The translations under genes and the position numbers were made by a program. From NCBI GenBank assembly GCA_030594925.1, contig JAUVEG010000008.1:1-15549 (forward strand): a stretch of 15,549 nt of DNA, given 5' to 3'. Position 1 is the first letter of the stretch. Each line of letters opens with the position of its first letter. This DNA comes from Gammaproteobacteria bacterium (GTDB lineage: Bacteria; Pseudomonadota; Gammaproteobacteria; Chromatiales; Chromatiaceae). Under the pieces are notes generated by a model. The model was not told the origin of the DNA. It made no database searches and was given only the letters and a program-made list of their open reading frames with translations. Shown here piece by piece: positions 6,308 through 14,552 of the stretch.

Positions 6308-8851
6308 ATGAAAAGAATGCTAATTAATGCAACCCAACCGGAAGAGTTGCGCGTTGCAATTGTCGATGGACAAAGTCTCTTCAATCTGGATATAGAACAT
6401 CCTGGAAGAGAACAGAAAAAAGCCAATGTCTATAAAGGCAGGATCACCCGCGTAGAACCCAGTCTTGAAGCAGCTTTTGTCGACTATGGCGCCGGACGTC
6501 ATGGTTTCCTTCCGATGAAAGAGATCGCCAGAACCTACTTCTCTGAAGAGGCTCAAAAAGCCAGTGGCAGACCAAAAATCGGTGTTGCCATCAAGGAGGG
6601 GCTGGAGATCATCGTCCAGGTCGAGAAGGAGGAGCGTGGCAACAAGGGTGCAGCCCTTACTACATTTATCTCCCTCGCCGGCCGCTACCTGGTGCTGGTG
6701 CCAAAGAATCCCAGGGCCGGTGGAATCTCCAGGCGTATCGAAGGCAGGGAGCGCTCAGAATTGCGCGAGGCGATGTCACAGCTTTCGCTTCCTGATGGTA
6801 TGGGATTGATCGTGCGCACAGCCGGCGTTGGAAAAGTCTCTGAAGAGCTGCAGTGGGATCTGGATTATCTGACCCAGGTGTGGGCAGCCATTGAGAAATC
6901 TGCAGAGGAGCGCGCAGCTCCTTTCCTGATCTATCAGGAGAGCAATGTCATCATTCGCTCGATACGCGATCATTTGCGCAGTGATATCGGTGAAATTGTC
7001 ATCGACAGCGAAGAGATGTTTCGTCAGGCGGAGAGCTTTATCAAGCAGGTTATGCCGCATAATGCGCGTAAACTGAAACTCTATACAGATGAAACCCCGC
7101 TGTTTTCACGCTATCAGATCGAGAGTCAGATTGAGACTGCATTCGAGCGCGAAGTACGCCTGCCTTCCGGCGGGGCAATCGTTATTGATCATACTGAAGC
7201 ACTGGTTTCAATCGATATCAATTCCGCGCGCGCGACCAAGGGTGCGGATATTGAAGAGACTGCGACCAATACCAATCTTGAAGCTGCTGATGAAGTAGCA
7301 CGACAGCTGCGTCTACGGGACCTGGGAGGGCTGTTTGTCATCGATTTTATCGATATGATGGCGAACAAGAACCAGCGTGCGGTGGAAAACCGCCTAAAAG
7401 CGGCGATGAAAGAGGATCGCGCACGGGTGCAGATCGGCAGAATCTCCCGATTTGGTCTGATGGAGATGTCAAGACAGCGGTTGCGCCCCTCACTGGGTGA
7501 GGGCACACAAAATGTCTGCCCGCGCTGTGATGGCCAGGGTACGATCCGCGGAGTACGCTCGCTGGCGCTGTCGATTCTGCGAGTGATCGAAGAGCATGCG
7601 CAAAAGCACAACACGGGAAGAATCAGCGCTCAACTTCCGGTCGATGTGGCCACCTATCTGCTGAATGAGAAGCGCCAGGCGATCCACGATCTCGAAAAAC
7701 GGCAGAGTGTTGAAGTGATTCTGGTGCCGAATCCGCATCTGGAGACACCGCATTACGCCATCGAACGGCTACGCCAGGACGATATTCCGGAGGGGAGCGC
7801 CGACCAGGCCAGTTATAAAACTGTTGATACCCCGGAAGTGAATGTTCCTGAAAGCCACTCTGTGCAACAGGCGCGCATGGAGCAGCCTGCAGTCAAGACA
7901 ATCGAGCACAAGCCTCCGGCTCCGCAGCAACGCAAAACAGAGGAGACTGCATCACCGCAATCTGACAGTGATGAAACTTCCGAGAGCGGCTTTATCAAGC
8001 GTATTTTTACGACACTCTTTACCCACAATACTGCAGAAGAGAAGGTAGAGGAAGAGCAGAAGAAGCCGCAACAACGCAAGCCCCAACAGCGGCGCCCCCA
8101 GCAGAGGCGTCCCCAGCAGCGAAGAGGTACGGGTAATCCGCGTCGTCGAAGTCAGGCAAGCAAACGCGGGGGGCAGAGTAGCGGCACGCAGCAAAATCGT
8201 ACAGCTAACAAGGGTGATGCAGATCAAAAGTCCGCCGGGAGCGATCAGAAGCAAAACAGCGGGCAGTCGCAGGCAAATAATCAGGGAGGACAAGGGCAGG
8301 GGCGGTCACGTCCACCGCGTGGACGGCGTTCCAGCGCAGGGCGTCAGCATGGAGGCGGTCGACCGCGAAAACCGCACAATCAGCGTGCAGAGACAGCTGA
8401 CAGTGGAAGTGACAAGGCAGTGAGAAAGCCTGGTGCCGATGCAGTGCAGTCTGCGGCATCGGAGTCACAGGAACAGGCGAAGCAACAACCGGTTGCAAAG
8501 CCAAGGGCGCAAGCAAGGCCTGCAGCAAAGCCACAGGTGCAAGCAGAGCCAAAGACGGCGGAAGTAAAATCAGCAGAGAAGTCGACGGCGCAAGCTGAAC
8601 CAAAGTTGGAAGCAAAGCAAGCAGCGAAGCCAAAGGCGCAAGTCAGGCCAAAAGCGGATGTAACTCCTAAAGCAGAAACGAAGCCTAAAGCAGAAACGAA
8701 GCCTAAGAGAGAAGCAGAGCCAAAGTCGACGCAAGTAAAGCCGGCAGCGAAGCCAATGGCCCAAGCAAAGCCAAAGGCGGCGGAAGCAAAACCAGCTGCG
8801 AAATCAAAGGAGCAGGTAAAGCCTAAAGCAGCTGGAAATGTGGATTCCTAG
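6308..8851 (+). CDS. rne: Ribonuclease E
   Basis: The 847-residue endoribonuclease initiates mRNA decay and processes rRNA and tRNA. The start is the ATG at 6308 ([15 protein letters not shown], the family N-terminus, with CAGG 8 nt upstream). An in-frame ATG at 6251 would add 19 residues foreign to the family. Visible parts: S1 domain (about 37-120), 5'-sensor residues Arg170-Thr171 in VRTAGVGK, catalytic Asp303 ([10 protein letters not shown]) and Asp346 (VIDFIDM), and the zinc-link Cys404/Cys407 (CPRC). The catalytic Asp and zinc-link Cys numbers equal those of E. coli. After residue 520 the tail is disordered: a probable membrane-targeting amphipathic helix [11 protein letters not shown] (561-571), four PQQR repeats (587-606), an Arg/Gly/Gln-rich stretch and a Lys/Ala/Pro-rich repeat tail. 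No clear enolase- or PNPase-binding motif was recognised. Confidence 0.97.
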   Translation: MKRMLINATQPEELRVAIVDGQSLFNLDIEHPGREQKKANVYKGRITRVEPSLEAAFVDYGAGRHGFLPMKEIARTYFSEEAQKASGRPKIGVAIKEGLEIIVQVEKEERGNKGAALTTFISLAGRYLVLVPKNPRAGGISRRIEGRERSELREAMSQLSLPDGMGLIVRTAGVGKVSEELQWDLDYLTQVWAAIEKSAEERAAPFLIYQESNVIIRSIRDHLRSDIGEIVIDSEEMFRQAESFIKQVMPHNARKLKLYTDETPLFSRYQIESQIETAFEREVRLPSGGAIVIDHTEALVSIDINSARATKGADIEETATNTNLEAADEVARQLRLRDLGGLFVIDFIDMMANKNQRAVENRLKAAMKEDRARVQIGRISRFGLMEMSRQRLRPSLGEGTQNVCPRCDGQGTIRGVRSLALSILRVIEEHAQKHNTGRISAQLPVDVATYLLNEKRQAIHDLEKRQSVEVILVPNPHLETPHYAIERLRQDDIPEGSADQASYKTVDTPEVNVPESHSVQQARMEQPAVKTIEHKPPAPQQRKTEETASPQSDSDETSESGFIKRIFTTLFTHNTAEEKVEEEQKKPQQRKPQQRRPQQRRPQQRRGTGNPRRRSQASKRGGQSSGTQQNRTANKGDADQKSAGSDQKQNSGQSQANNQGGQGQGRSRPPRGRRSSAGRQHGGGRPRKPHNQRAETADSGSDKAVRKPGADAVQSAASESQEQAKQQPVAKPRAQARPAAKPQVQAEPKTAEVKSAEKSTAQAEPKLEAKQAAKPKAQVRPKADVTPKAETKPKAETKPKREAEPKSTQVKPAAKPMAQAKPKAAEAKPAAKSKEQVKPKAAGNVDS
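8066..8125 (+). repeat. In-frame 15-nt tandem repeat in rne (PQQRR units)
   Basis: Four consecutive five-codon units encode [20 protein letters not shown] (residues 587-606 of RNase E). The codons vary between units, so the repeat is old or selected at protein level. It provides a cluster of positive charge just after the membrane-helix candidate, possibly an RNA-binding segment. Confidence 0.85.
8646..8850 (+). repeat. Lys/Ala/Pro-rich degenerate repeats at the RNase E C-terminus
   Basis: The last roughly 70 residues are imperfect copies of KPKAE / KPAAKP modules. One 18-nt piece, spelling KAETKP, occurs twice back to back near 8670-8705. The tail is strongly basic with no predicted fold. 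Repeat number may vary between strains. Confidence 0.75.
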
Positions 8852-8871
8852 GGTGGTATAAGCGATAGCGA

Positions 8872-8920
8872 CCTCCATGGATGGAGGAAGTGCAATCAGA
8901 TTGTCAGGAACAATCATTGC
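8872..8920 (+). terminator. Two hairpins downstream of rne (possible transcript end or processing site)
   Basis: CCTCCA / TGGAGG (8872-8887) forms a compact stem 20 nt after the rne stop. A second stem at 8892-8920 pairs GCAAT and GATTGT with ACAATCATTGC around CAGGA, with a 2-nt bulge. Neither is followed by a T-run, so this is not a canonical intrinsic terminator. They may stabilise the rne 3' end. Confidence 0.4.
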
Positions 8921-8957
8921 CGTATCCCACCATGAGATTGTCTGGTTATACACCGCT

Positions 8958-9000
8958 TGTCATCTCGACGCAGGAGAGATCTTAATGTTGCGGGATGACA
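8958..9000. repeat. Small inverted repeat upstream of rluC
   Basis: TGTCATC (8958-8964) and GATGACA (8994-9000) frame a short segment containing CTCGACGCAGGAGAGATC. It resembles the common intergenic TGTCATCTCGAC...GATGACA repeat type. It overlaps a false upstream start of rluC. Confidence 0.55.
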
Positions 9001-9021
9001 GTTCACAGGAGCTCATTACTG

Positions 9022-9972
9022 ATGAGTGACAAGATCGTCAACAGCCGCGTCCGCATAGAGACGATTGGTGCTGAAGCTGATGATCAGCGTATCGACAACT
9101 ATCTGCTGCGGCAGCTCAAGGGCGTTCCCCGCAGCCATGTTTACCGTATCCTCAGGCGTGGCGAGGTTCGCGTCAATGGTGGACGCATCAAGCCCGTATA
9201 CCGCCTGCGGGTTGGCGACAAGGTGCGTATCCCTCCTGTGCGCACAGCGTCAGCAGTGACTCTGCCGGCCCTGAGCAGGGAACAGAAGCAAGAACTTTCC
9301 GCATCGGTCATTTATGAAGATGACCGGCTGCTGGTGATCAACAAGCCATCCGGGCTTGCTGTGCATGGGGGGAGCGGCATCTCTCTTGGTGTTATCGAGC
9401 GGCTGCGGCTCGCACGGCCGAAACAAAAAGGCCTTGAACTGGTGCATCGCATCGACAGGGAGACATCCGGCTTGTTGATGATTGCCAAACGCCGTTCTGC
9501 ATTGCGTATACTGCATGAACTGCAACGCCAGCATGCGATTCAGAAATCCTATCTGGCGCTGGTGCATGGCGACTGGCCTCAAAACCGCATGCAGGTGGAT
9601 GTGCCGCTGAAAAAAAACCAGATCCAGGGAGGCGAACGTCTTGTTACGCCACATCCGGATGGCAAGGAGGCGCTGACCTTTTTTCGTATCAAGGAGCAGT
9701 TTGCAGATGCCATGCTGGTTGAAGCAGTGCTCAAGACAGGCAGAACCCATCAGATACGCGTGCATGCCCAATATCTGGGAACTCCGATTCTTGGCGACAG
9801 AAAATACGCAGATGAGCCAACACGACAACTCTCCCGTCAGCTGGGGCTGAAGCGCCTGTTTCTGCATGCTGAAAAACTCAGCTTTCCATGGGGCGAGAGT
9901 GGTGAGCGTCTGCAACTGCAGGCTCCGCTCGAACAGCCTCTTGTCGATATATTGTCACAACTTCGTACTTGA
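9022..9972 (+). CDS. rluC: 23S rRNA pseudouridine(955/2504/2580) synthase RluC
   Basis: The 316-residue product (E. coli RluC: 319) isomerises specific uridines in 23S rRNA. An S4-like RNA-binding domain covers about residues 22-72 (QRIDNYLLRQLKGVPRS, YRILRRGEVRVNGGRIKP, GDKVRIPPVR). The RluA-type catalytic domain follows, with HRIDRETSGLL holding the catalytic Asp145, and later KTGRTHQIRVHAQ. I chose ATG at 9022 because AGGAG (9007-9011) lies 10 nt upstream and the protein then begins like the family. The ATG at 8995 would translate part of an inverted repeat. It follows rne on the same strand, whereas in E. coli rne and rluC diverge. A HAD phosphatase gene follows after 14 nt. Confidence 0.96.
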   Translation: MSDKIVNSRVRIETIGAEADDQRIDNYLLRQLKGVPRSHVYRILRRGEVRVNGGRIKPVYRLRVGDKVRIPPVRTASAVTLPALSREQKQELSASVIYEDDRLLVINKPSGLAVHGGSGISLGVIERLRLARPKQKGLELVHRIDRETSGLLMIAKRRSALRILHELQRQHAIQKSYLALVHGDWPQNRMQVDVPLKKNQIQGGERLVTPHPDGKEALTFFRIKEQFADAMLVEAVLKTGRTHQIRVHAQYLGTPILGDRKYADEPTRQLSRQLGLKRLFLHAEKLSFPWGESGERLQLQAPLEQPLVDILSQLRT

Positions 9973-9986
9973 TTCGGTAACTATCG

Positions 9987-10634
9987 ATGTATCAACTTCT
10001 GGTATTTGACTGGGATGGAACCTTAATGGATTCCGAGGCCAAAATCGTTGCCTGTCTGCAGGCTGCCGCCATTGATCTTGAGATCGTGCCTCCGCCTGAA
10101 GAGCAGGCCAGGCAGGTAATCGGTCTGGGGTTGATCGAGGCAGTCGCCAGACTCTTTCCCGAATTGCCATCTGCTCAGCATCAGCCTCTTGCTGACCGCT
10201 ATCGTGAACACTTCCTGGTGTTCAACAAGGCGCGGTCACGACTCTTTCCCCGGGCGCGTGAGGTGCTGCAACAACTCTCCTCCGATTATCTGCTGGCTGT
10301 AGCCACCGGGAAAAGCCGTAGGGGACTCGAGAAGGAGCTCGACGAAACCGGGCTGCGGCCGCTGTTTCAGGCAAACCGCTGTGCGGATGAAACACTCTCC
10401 AAACCTCATCCTCAAATGCTGCAGGAGATACTGAGTGAACTGGGTATGAGCGCCGCAGACTCTCTGGTCATCGGCGACACCGAGTTTGACATGCAGATGG
10501 CCGCCAATGCGGGTGTTCCGGCATTGGGGGTCTCCTATGGTGTGCATGACAGCGAGCGCCTGCTGCGCCATGGCGCACTGCACTGCCTCGATGCGATAAA
10601 CGAACTGCCTGAATGGGTGAACAAACATGGCTGA
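9987..10634 (+). CDS. HAD-superfamily hydrolase, phosphoglycolate-phosphatase-like
   Basis: The 215-residue product is a class IA HAD phosphatase. It has the nucleophile motif FDWDGTLMDSE (Asp8, Asp10), motif II ATGKSRRGL (Thr107), motif III SKPHPQM (Lys139) and motif IV VIGDTEFDMQMAANAG (Asp164, Asp168). A helical cap lies between about residues 15 and 85. The substrate cannot be read from the sequence: phosphoglycolate, a nucleotide or another small phosphate ester are all possible. It sits between rluC (14 nt upstream) and sppA (8-nt overlap), the same context as in Pseudomonas-type genomes, which points to co-transcription. The Shine-Dalgarno is weak. Confidence 0.9.
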   Translation: MYQLLVFDWDGTLMDSEAKIVACLQAAAIDLEIVPPPEEQARQVIGLGLIEAVARLFPELPSAQHQPLADRYREHFLVFNKARSRLFPRAREVLQQLSSDYLLAVATGKSRRGLEKELDETGLRPLFQANRCADETLSKPHPQMLQEILSELGMSAADSLVIGDTEFDMQMAANAGVPALGVSYGVHDSERLLRHGALHCLDAINELPEWVNKHG

Positions 10635-11598
10635 TACAAACAAGAGTGATTCCGGGAAGGTTGTGTGGGAGCGCGATCTGATTGAGAAACTGGCGCTGGA
10701 GTCGGTCAAAGAGCAGCGGCGCAAACGACGCTGGAGCATCTTTTTTCGCTTCCTGCTGTTCGGTTATCTGTTTCTGCTGCTGTATATGGCTATGAATGGC
10801 AATATGTCGACCGATAATCTCAATGTTGGTGATCATACGGCGCTGATTGCGATCGATGATGTGATTATGTCGAAGGATAAAGGCATTTCGGCAGACCAGG
10901 TCGCCAAGGGGTTGAAAAACGCCTACAAGGATAAGAGCACCAAAGGGATCATTCTGCAGATCAACAGTCCGGGCGGCAGCCCCGTTCAGTCAGCACGCAT
11001 CTATGCCGAAATCCGCCGCTTGAGAAAAGAGCACAAGGATATCCCTGTCTATGCGGTCATCGGGGATGTCGGCGCATCCGGGGCCTACTATGTCGCTGCA
11101 GCTGCAGATGAAATCTATGCCAATGAGTCAAGCATCGTAGGCTCCATTGGCGTACGCATGGGAGAGTTCGGCTTTGTCGATGCCATGCAGAAACTGGGCG
11201 TCGAGCGGCGCGTCATTACCTCCGGGAAAAGCAAGGTCTCCCTGGATCCCTTTCTGCCGCTGAAAGATGATGACCGGGCGCATGCGGAGAAGATGCTGTC
11301 GGAGGTGCACCAGCAGTTTATCCAGGCGGTGCGAGACGGGCGTGGAGATCGTCTCAATGAGAGCGGTGAGATCTTCAGCGGACTCTACTGGAGCGGCGCC
11401 ACGGCGAAAAGTATGGGTTTGATCGATGGCTTCGGCGACAGCCGTTATGTAGCAACCGAACTGGTTGGCGTTAAGAAAGTAGTCGATTTCACTGTCAGAG
11501 AGAATGCCCTGGATCGCCTCGTCAGCAAGTTCGGCATCGGCGTCGGTACGGCATTCACGCGTTTGATGGAGACATCATCCAGCACCGGGATTCGCTAA
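10627..11598 (+). CDS. sppA: Signal peptide peptidase SppA, short (36K) form, S49 family
   Basis: The 323-residue product degrades leftover signal peptides in the membrane. A basic N-terminal stretch (KEQRRKRR) is followed by one membrane anchor at about residues 37-57, then a single S49 protease domain. It contains INSPGGSP, GDVGASGAYYVA with probable nucleophile Ser151, and SGKSKVSLDP with probable general base Lys203. The Ser-Lys spacing of 52 equals that reported for B. subtilis SppA (Ser147/Lys199). It is the one-domain form, unlike the tandem 67K E. coli SppA. Translation overlaps the HAD gene by 8 nt. It faces selU tail to tail across a repeat-filled gap. Confidence 0.95.
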   Translation: MADTNKSDSGKVVWERDLIEKLALESVKEQRRKRRWSIFFRFLLFGYLFLLLYMAMNGNMSTDNLNVGDHTALIAIDDVIMSKDKGISADQVAKGLKNAYKDKSTKGIILQINSPGGSPVQSARIYAEIRRLRKEHKDIPVYAVIGDVGASGAYYVAAAADEIYANESSIVGSIGVRMGEFGFVDAMQKLGVERRVITSGKSKVSLDPFLPLKDDDRAHAEKMLSEVHQQFIQAVRDGRGDRLNESGEIFSGLYWSGATAKSMGLIDGFGDSRYVATELVGVKKVVDFTVRENALDRLVSKFGIGVGTAFTRLMETSSSTGIR

Positions 11599-11615
11599 AG
11601 AACAAGAACATTTTC

Positions 11616-11642
11616 CACAGATGCACACAGATAAACACAGAT
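11616..11642. repeat. Three CACAGAT copies at 10-nt period
   Basis: CACAGAT occurs at 11616, 11626 and 11636, each 10 nt apart, just after sppA. Such CACAGAT units are usually found with a facing inverted copy (ATCTGTG). None is visible here, so this looks like half of an element. Confidence 0.75.
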
Positions 11643-11657
11643 CAAGATAGTTACACT

Positions 11658-11682
11658 GGTTCCCACGGTCCCCGTGGTAACC
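11658..11682. terminator. Strong hairpin between convergent sppA and selU
   Basis: GGTTCCCACGG (11658-11668) pairs with CCGTGGTAACC (11672-11682) around a 3-nt loop with one mismatch. ATTCCGTGGTAAAAAA follows at about 11688-11703. The position between convergent genes suggests a bidirectional transcript end. The A-run at 11698-11703 gives a U-tract for the minus-strand direction only on the wrong side, so termination is uncertain. The CCGTGG core links it to the repeat at 483-559. Confidence 0.5.
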
Positions 11683-11704
11683 CATACATTCCGTGGTAAA
11701 AAAC

Positions 11705-11742
11705 CGTAGGGCGTCAATAAGCTCCGCGCATTGCGCCGCATG
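11705..11742. repeat. Short inverted repeat abutting the selU stop codon
   Basis: GGCG-T-CAAT (11710-11718) mirrors ATTGCGCC (11730-11737) around a GC-rich loop. It resembles the common GTAGGGCG...AATAAGC...CATTGCGCC intergenic repeats. Together with the CACAGAT and CCACGG pieces it makes the 144-nt sppA-selU gap almost entirely repeat-derived. Confidence 0.55.
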
Positions 11743-12843
11743 TTAACCCAATTGCTGCAACCAGGCTTTTAATGCCTCTGCGTCTCCGGTAAAGACGATG
11801 TTTTTCTTCTTTTTTCCCAGCTGGTAGTCGTACATGGGATCATAGTAATCGCTGAGCAGGGTTGATATCCAGCCATTGTGCTGCTGCGTCTCTGCCGTGT
11901 GGCGTTGCTTATCGATGGCATCGCCCAGTTGTTTACGGAGTTCCAGGTGGCGGATATCTCCGAGGCGTTTACGGATGCGGTCCAGACTTCCCAACAGATA
12001 CCCGGCCCAGCGTTCAAATCCCTGCTCTTCTCCATGAATGCCCCGGTACTCCTGCAGGGCGGCATCGATGTACTCCAGGCGGGTGTTTTCGATGCGCTCC
12101 TCGAGCGTCGCTTCAAGAATGATGAACTTCCCTGACTTGAAGCGATCGAACAGCTGCTGCAGCATATGCACAGAGCCGATGTTGCGCCCTTCATCCTCGA
12201 TGATCAGAGGCGGGTTTCCTTTTGCCCGATGCTTCAGCAGCGCAATGGAGAGGGCATTTTCAAAGTCGATCTGGGTAGGCTGGGGAACCGCATAATGGCC
12301 GAATGCCGAGCCGCGATGACGCGCCAGTCCCTCCAGGTCGATGGTGTTGTGCAACTGTTTCAGCAGAATTGTTTTACCAACTCCGGTGCGCCCGCCGATG
12401 ATGATGGTATTGACCTCGGTGGCGGCGGCATCCAGCTCGTCGATGAGGAAGCTGCGCAGCGCCTTGTAGCCGCCTTCGATGCGCGGATAGGCGATGCCGG
12501 TGGCATCATGAATCCACTGCTGGCTGATCTTTGAGCGCATGCCGCCGCGAAAGCAGTAGAGAGCACCGTCGGGATGAGCCTCGATAAATACTTTCCATGC
12601 AGCAACGCGCTGCTCACGCAATGCGTCATTCACCAGCTCCTCCCCAAGTTCCACTGCGGCATCATGTCCCACCTGTTTGTATTGAATGCCGACTTCATGG
12701 CGTTCAATATCGTTCATCAGCGGCTGATTCTGTGCCAGTGGAAAGGCGCCTTTTTTATACTCGACAGGGGCGCGTACATCCAGCAGAGGGATGTCGTCGA
12801 TAAAGAGACGACGAAAGTCATTGATGAGAGGGAGGGTGTTCAT
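11743..12843 (-). CDS. selU: tRNA 2-selenouridine synthase (SelU/MnmH)
   Basis: The 366-residue product replaces the sulfur of 2-thiouridine at the wobble position of certain tRNAs (Lys, Glu, Gln in E. coli) with selenium, by way of a geranylated intermediate, using selenophosphate. The N-terminal rhodanese domain runs to about residue 130: [17 protein letters not shown], then [11 protein letters not shown] with Cys97 at the same number as the essential E. coli Cys97. A P-loop GGRTGVGKT (150-158) opens the C-terminal nucleotide-binding half, which binds the tRNA and geranyl donor. The ATG overlaps the selD stop by 4 nt (ATGA), so the two are translationally coupled, and SelD makes the selenium donor this enzyme needs. 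No other selenium-pathway gene (selA, selB, selC) is in the window. Confidence 0.96.
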   Translation of the reverse strand: MNTLPLINDFRRLFIDDIPLLDVRAPVEYKKGAFPLAQNQPLMNDIERHEVGIQYKQVGHDAAVELGEELVNDALREQRVAAWKVFIEAHPDGALYCFRGGMRSKISQQWIHDATGIAYPRIEGGYKALRSFLIDELDAAATEVNTIIIGGRTGVGKTILLKQLHNTIDLEGLARHRGSAFGHYAVPQPTQIDFENALSIALLKHRAKGNPPLIIEDEGRNIGSVHMLQQLFDRFKSGKFIILEATLEERIENTRLEYIDAALQEYRGIHGEEQGFERWAGYLLGSLDRIRKRLGDIRHLELRKQLGDAIDKQRHTAETQQHNGWISTLLSDYYDPMYDYQLGKKKKNIVFTGDAEALKAWLQQLG

Positions 12844-13877
12844 ATCACCTTGATCAGTGGGCCGTTATGGTATTCGACAGTCTCTCCGATCGGGGAGAGC
12901 TGCAGGTCTGCGTTGCCGGTCACTTCAAGAAAAAGTTTAACGGCTTCTGGTTTTACAGCGACCAGCAGACCGCCGGAGGTTTGCGGATCACACAGAATCG
13001 CCTGCTGCTGCTGTGTCATTGTAGAGATCCTGTCGCCATAGCTGTCAAAGTTGCGTTGCGCGCCGCCGGGGGAGCAGCCCATTGCCAGATACTCTTCCAC
13101 ATGGGGTATTTTGGGGACTGCATCATAGTTGATGATGGCGGCAATGCCGCTTCCTTCGCAGATTTCACTGAGGTGGCCAAGGAGGCCGAAACCAGTGACA
13201 TCCGTGATCGCGGTGATGCCATCGATCTGCGCCAGTTCCGAACCGATGGTATTCAGGAGGCACATAGTGTCAGGAGCGAGCCGCTGATGCTGCGGCTGGA
13301 GTTTTTTCTGTTTCTGCGCAGTGGAGAGGATGCCGATGCCGAGCGGTTTGCTGAGAAACAGCTGGCAGCCTGCGGTGGCTGTGTCATTGCGCTTGAGATG
13401 GCGATTCTCGACCAGGCCGGTGACGGCGAGTCCAAAGATCGGTTCCGGTGAATCGATTGAGTGTCCTCCCGCCAGCGGTATGCCTGCATCACGGCAGGCG
13501 GCGCGTCCACCTTCGATGACTTGCTGCGCTATTTCCGGTCCCAGCTTGTCGATAGGCCAGCCTAGAATGGCTATCGCCATCAGCGGTTTGCCGCCCATGG
13601 CATAGATATCGCTGAGTGCGTTGGTAGCGGCGATACGGCCGAATTCAAAGGCATCATCCACGATGGGCATGAAAAAGTCCGTGGTGCTGAGCACAGAGGT
13701 GCCGTTGCCGAGATCAAATGCGGCGGCATCATCTTTGCTCTGGTTGCCGACCAGCAGTGCCGGATGCGGCGCCTGTGGTTCATCGCTCCTGAGAATCTCC
13801 TCCAGCAGTTTGGGGGCGATCTTGCAGCCGCAACCCGAGCCATGGCTATATTCGGTAAGTTTGATATCGATGCTCAT
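12840..13877 (-). CDS. selD: Selenide, water dikinase (selenophosphate synthase)
   Basis: The 345-residue product makes selenophosphate from selenide and ATP, for selenocysteine and 2-selenouridine synthesis. It has the catalytic loop SHGSGCGCK, with Cys16 and Lys19 corresponding to E. coli Cys17 and Lys20, so it is the cysteine form and not a selenoprotein. Other conserved parts are [61 protein letters not shown] and [12 protein letters not shown] (each cited as a short landmark). The length matches E. coli SelD (347). It begins 9 nt after the stop of the unrecognised 189-residue gene and ends overlapping selU, so the three genes read as one minus-strand operon. Confidence 0.97.
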   Translation of the reverse strand: MSIDIKLTEYSHGSGCGCKIAPKLLEEILRSDEPQAPHPALLVGNQSKDDAAAFDLGNGTSVLSTTDFFMPIVDDAFEFGRIAATNALSDIYAMGGKPLMAIAILGWPIDKLGPEIAQQVIEGGRAACRDAGIPLAGGHSIDSPEPIFGLAVTGLVENRHLKRNDTATAGCQLFLSKPLGIGILSTAQKQKKLQPQHQRLAPDTMCLLNTIGSELAQIDGITAITDVTGFGLLGHLSEICEGSGIAAIINYDAVPKIPHVEEYLAMGCSPGGAQRNFDSYGDRISTMTQQQQAILCDPQTSGGLLVAVKPEAVKLFLEVTGNADLQLSPIGETVEYHNGPLIKVI

Positions 13878-13886
13878 TGTTTTTGC

Positions 13887-14456
13887 TTAGTCGTCCAGTT
13901 CCCGCATTCTTTGCTGCACCGCCTGTTCGCGCAGTGTCTCGGCCTGCTGCTGATCTTTGGCTGCTCCGGCAGTAGCCCACTCCTGTGTTTCAGGATCCAG
14001 CAGGGAGAAGTGATAGAGGCGTCCCTGTTTGAAGACCGATGAGACCATCTTTTCAGCTCTGCTGCGCAGTTCCATATCCTGGCCTGACGGCTCCTGCATC
14101 ATGGGCATGCTGAAGGTTGGTTCTATACCCGTGTTTTTAAATTGTATCTCGGTATTGTCAATCTCGCCTGTCGTATCGAGGTAGATGCGTTCGATATCCG
14201 GTGCGCGTGACAGCATGTAAGCGGCCATCATACGGCCAAGTTGATGATCCTCTGTTTCAAGCGCTGTCAGCAATTTGTCCCCAACCAGTTGCAGGCGTTG
14301 AACAAGCTGTGGATTCTCTACCCATTGACGGCTCAATTGAATGCCCTGATCCATGTCGGCATCCATCTTGTCGAAAAAGCTGCCTGCTTGCTGCAACAGT
14401 TGATCAGGGACATTTAAAGTGAAGATATCTTCATCGATGACGACATTCAGTTCCAT
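13887..14456 (-). CDS. Uncharacterised protein at the head of the selD-selU operon
   Basis: I do not recognise this 189-residue protein. It starts MELNVVIDEDIFTLNVPDQ at ATG 14456, with a weak AGG about 10 nt upstream. It has no signal peptide or membrane segment and contains no cysteine. Middle landmarks are ENPQLVQRLQLVGDKLLTAL, MMAAYMLSRAPDIERIYLD and GEIDNTEIQF; the last 30 residues (AAKDQQQAETLREQAVQQRMR) are probably a charged helix or coiled coil. The reading frame is real: it is long, ends 9 nt before selD on the same strand and starts where divergent piuC begins. The context suggests a link to selenium metabolism or tRNA modification, but mere co-transcription is equally possible. 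Confidence 0.82.
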   Translation of the reverse strand: MELNVVIDEDIFTLNVPDQLLQQAGSFFDKMDADMDQGIQLSRQWVENPQLVQRLQLVGDKLLTALETEDHQLGRMMAAYMLSRAPDIERIYLDTTGEIDNTEIQFKNTGIEPTFSMPMMQEPSGQDMELRSRAEKMVSSVFKQGRLYHFSLLDPETQEWATAGAAKDQQQAETLREQAVQQRMRELDD

Positions 14457-14506
14457 AATCGGGTGCCTGTTTGAGGAATTTGTGTCATTCTACCGAAAAT
14501 AGCCGT

Positions 14507-14515
14507 TGTTATAAA
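14507..14515 (+). promoter_or_regulatory. Extended -10 promoter candidate for piuC
   Basis: TGTTATAAA (14507-14515) matches an extended -10 (TGnTATAAT) with no good -35 upstream. It would start RNA near 14522, about 30 nt before the ATG. On the opposite strand TAGAAT in the same 96-nt gap is a weaker candidate for the selenium operon. No Fur box was recognised. Confidence 0.45.
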
Positions 14516-14552
14516 ACCATGAATGTGTGGCTTTTGAATCTGGAGTGAACCT

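Noticed and set aside
8205..8633. 142-codon Leu/Ala/Pro-rich frame antisense to the rne tail
   Set aside because: It is low-complexity and fully explained as the complement of the Lys/Ala/Gln-rich RNase E tail.
8995..9021. Nine-residue N-terminal extension of RluC
   Set aside because: It overlaps an inverted repeat and lacks a ribosome-binding site; ATG 9022 has AGGAG at proper spacing.
13824..13835. Selenocysteine codon in selD
   Set aside because: The catalytic loop reads GCGCK with ordinary Cys codons and no in-frame TGA, so SelD here is the Cys form.
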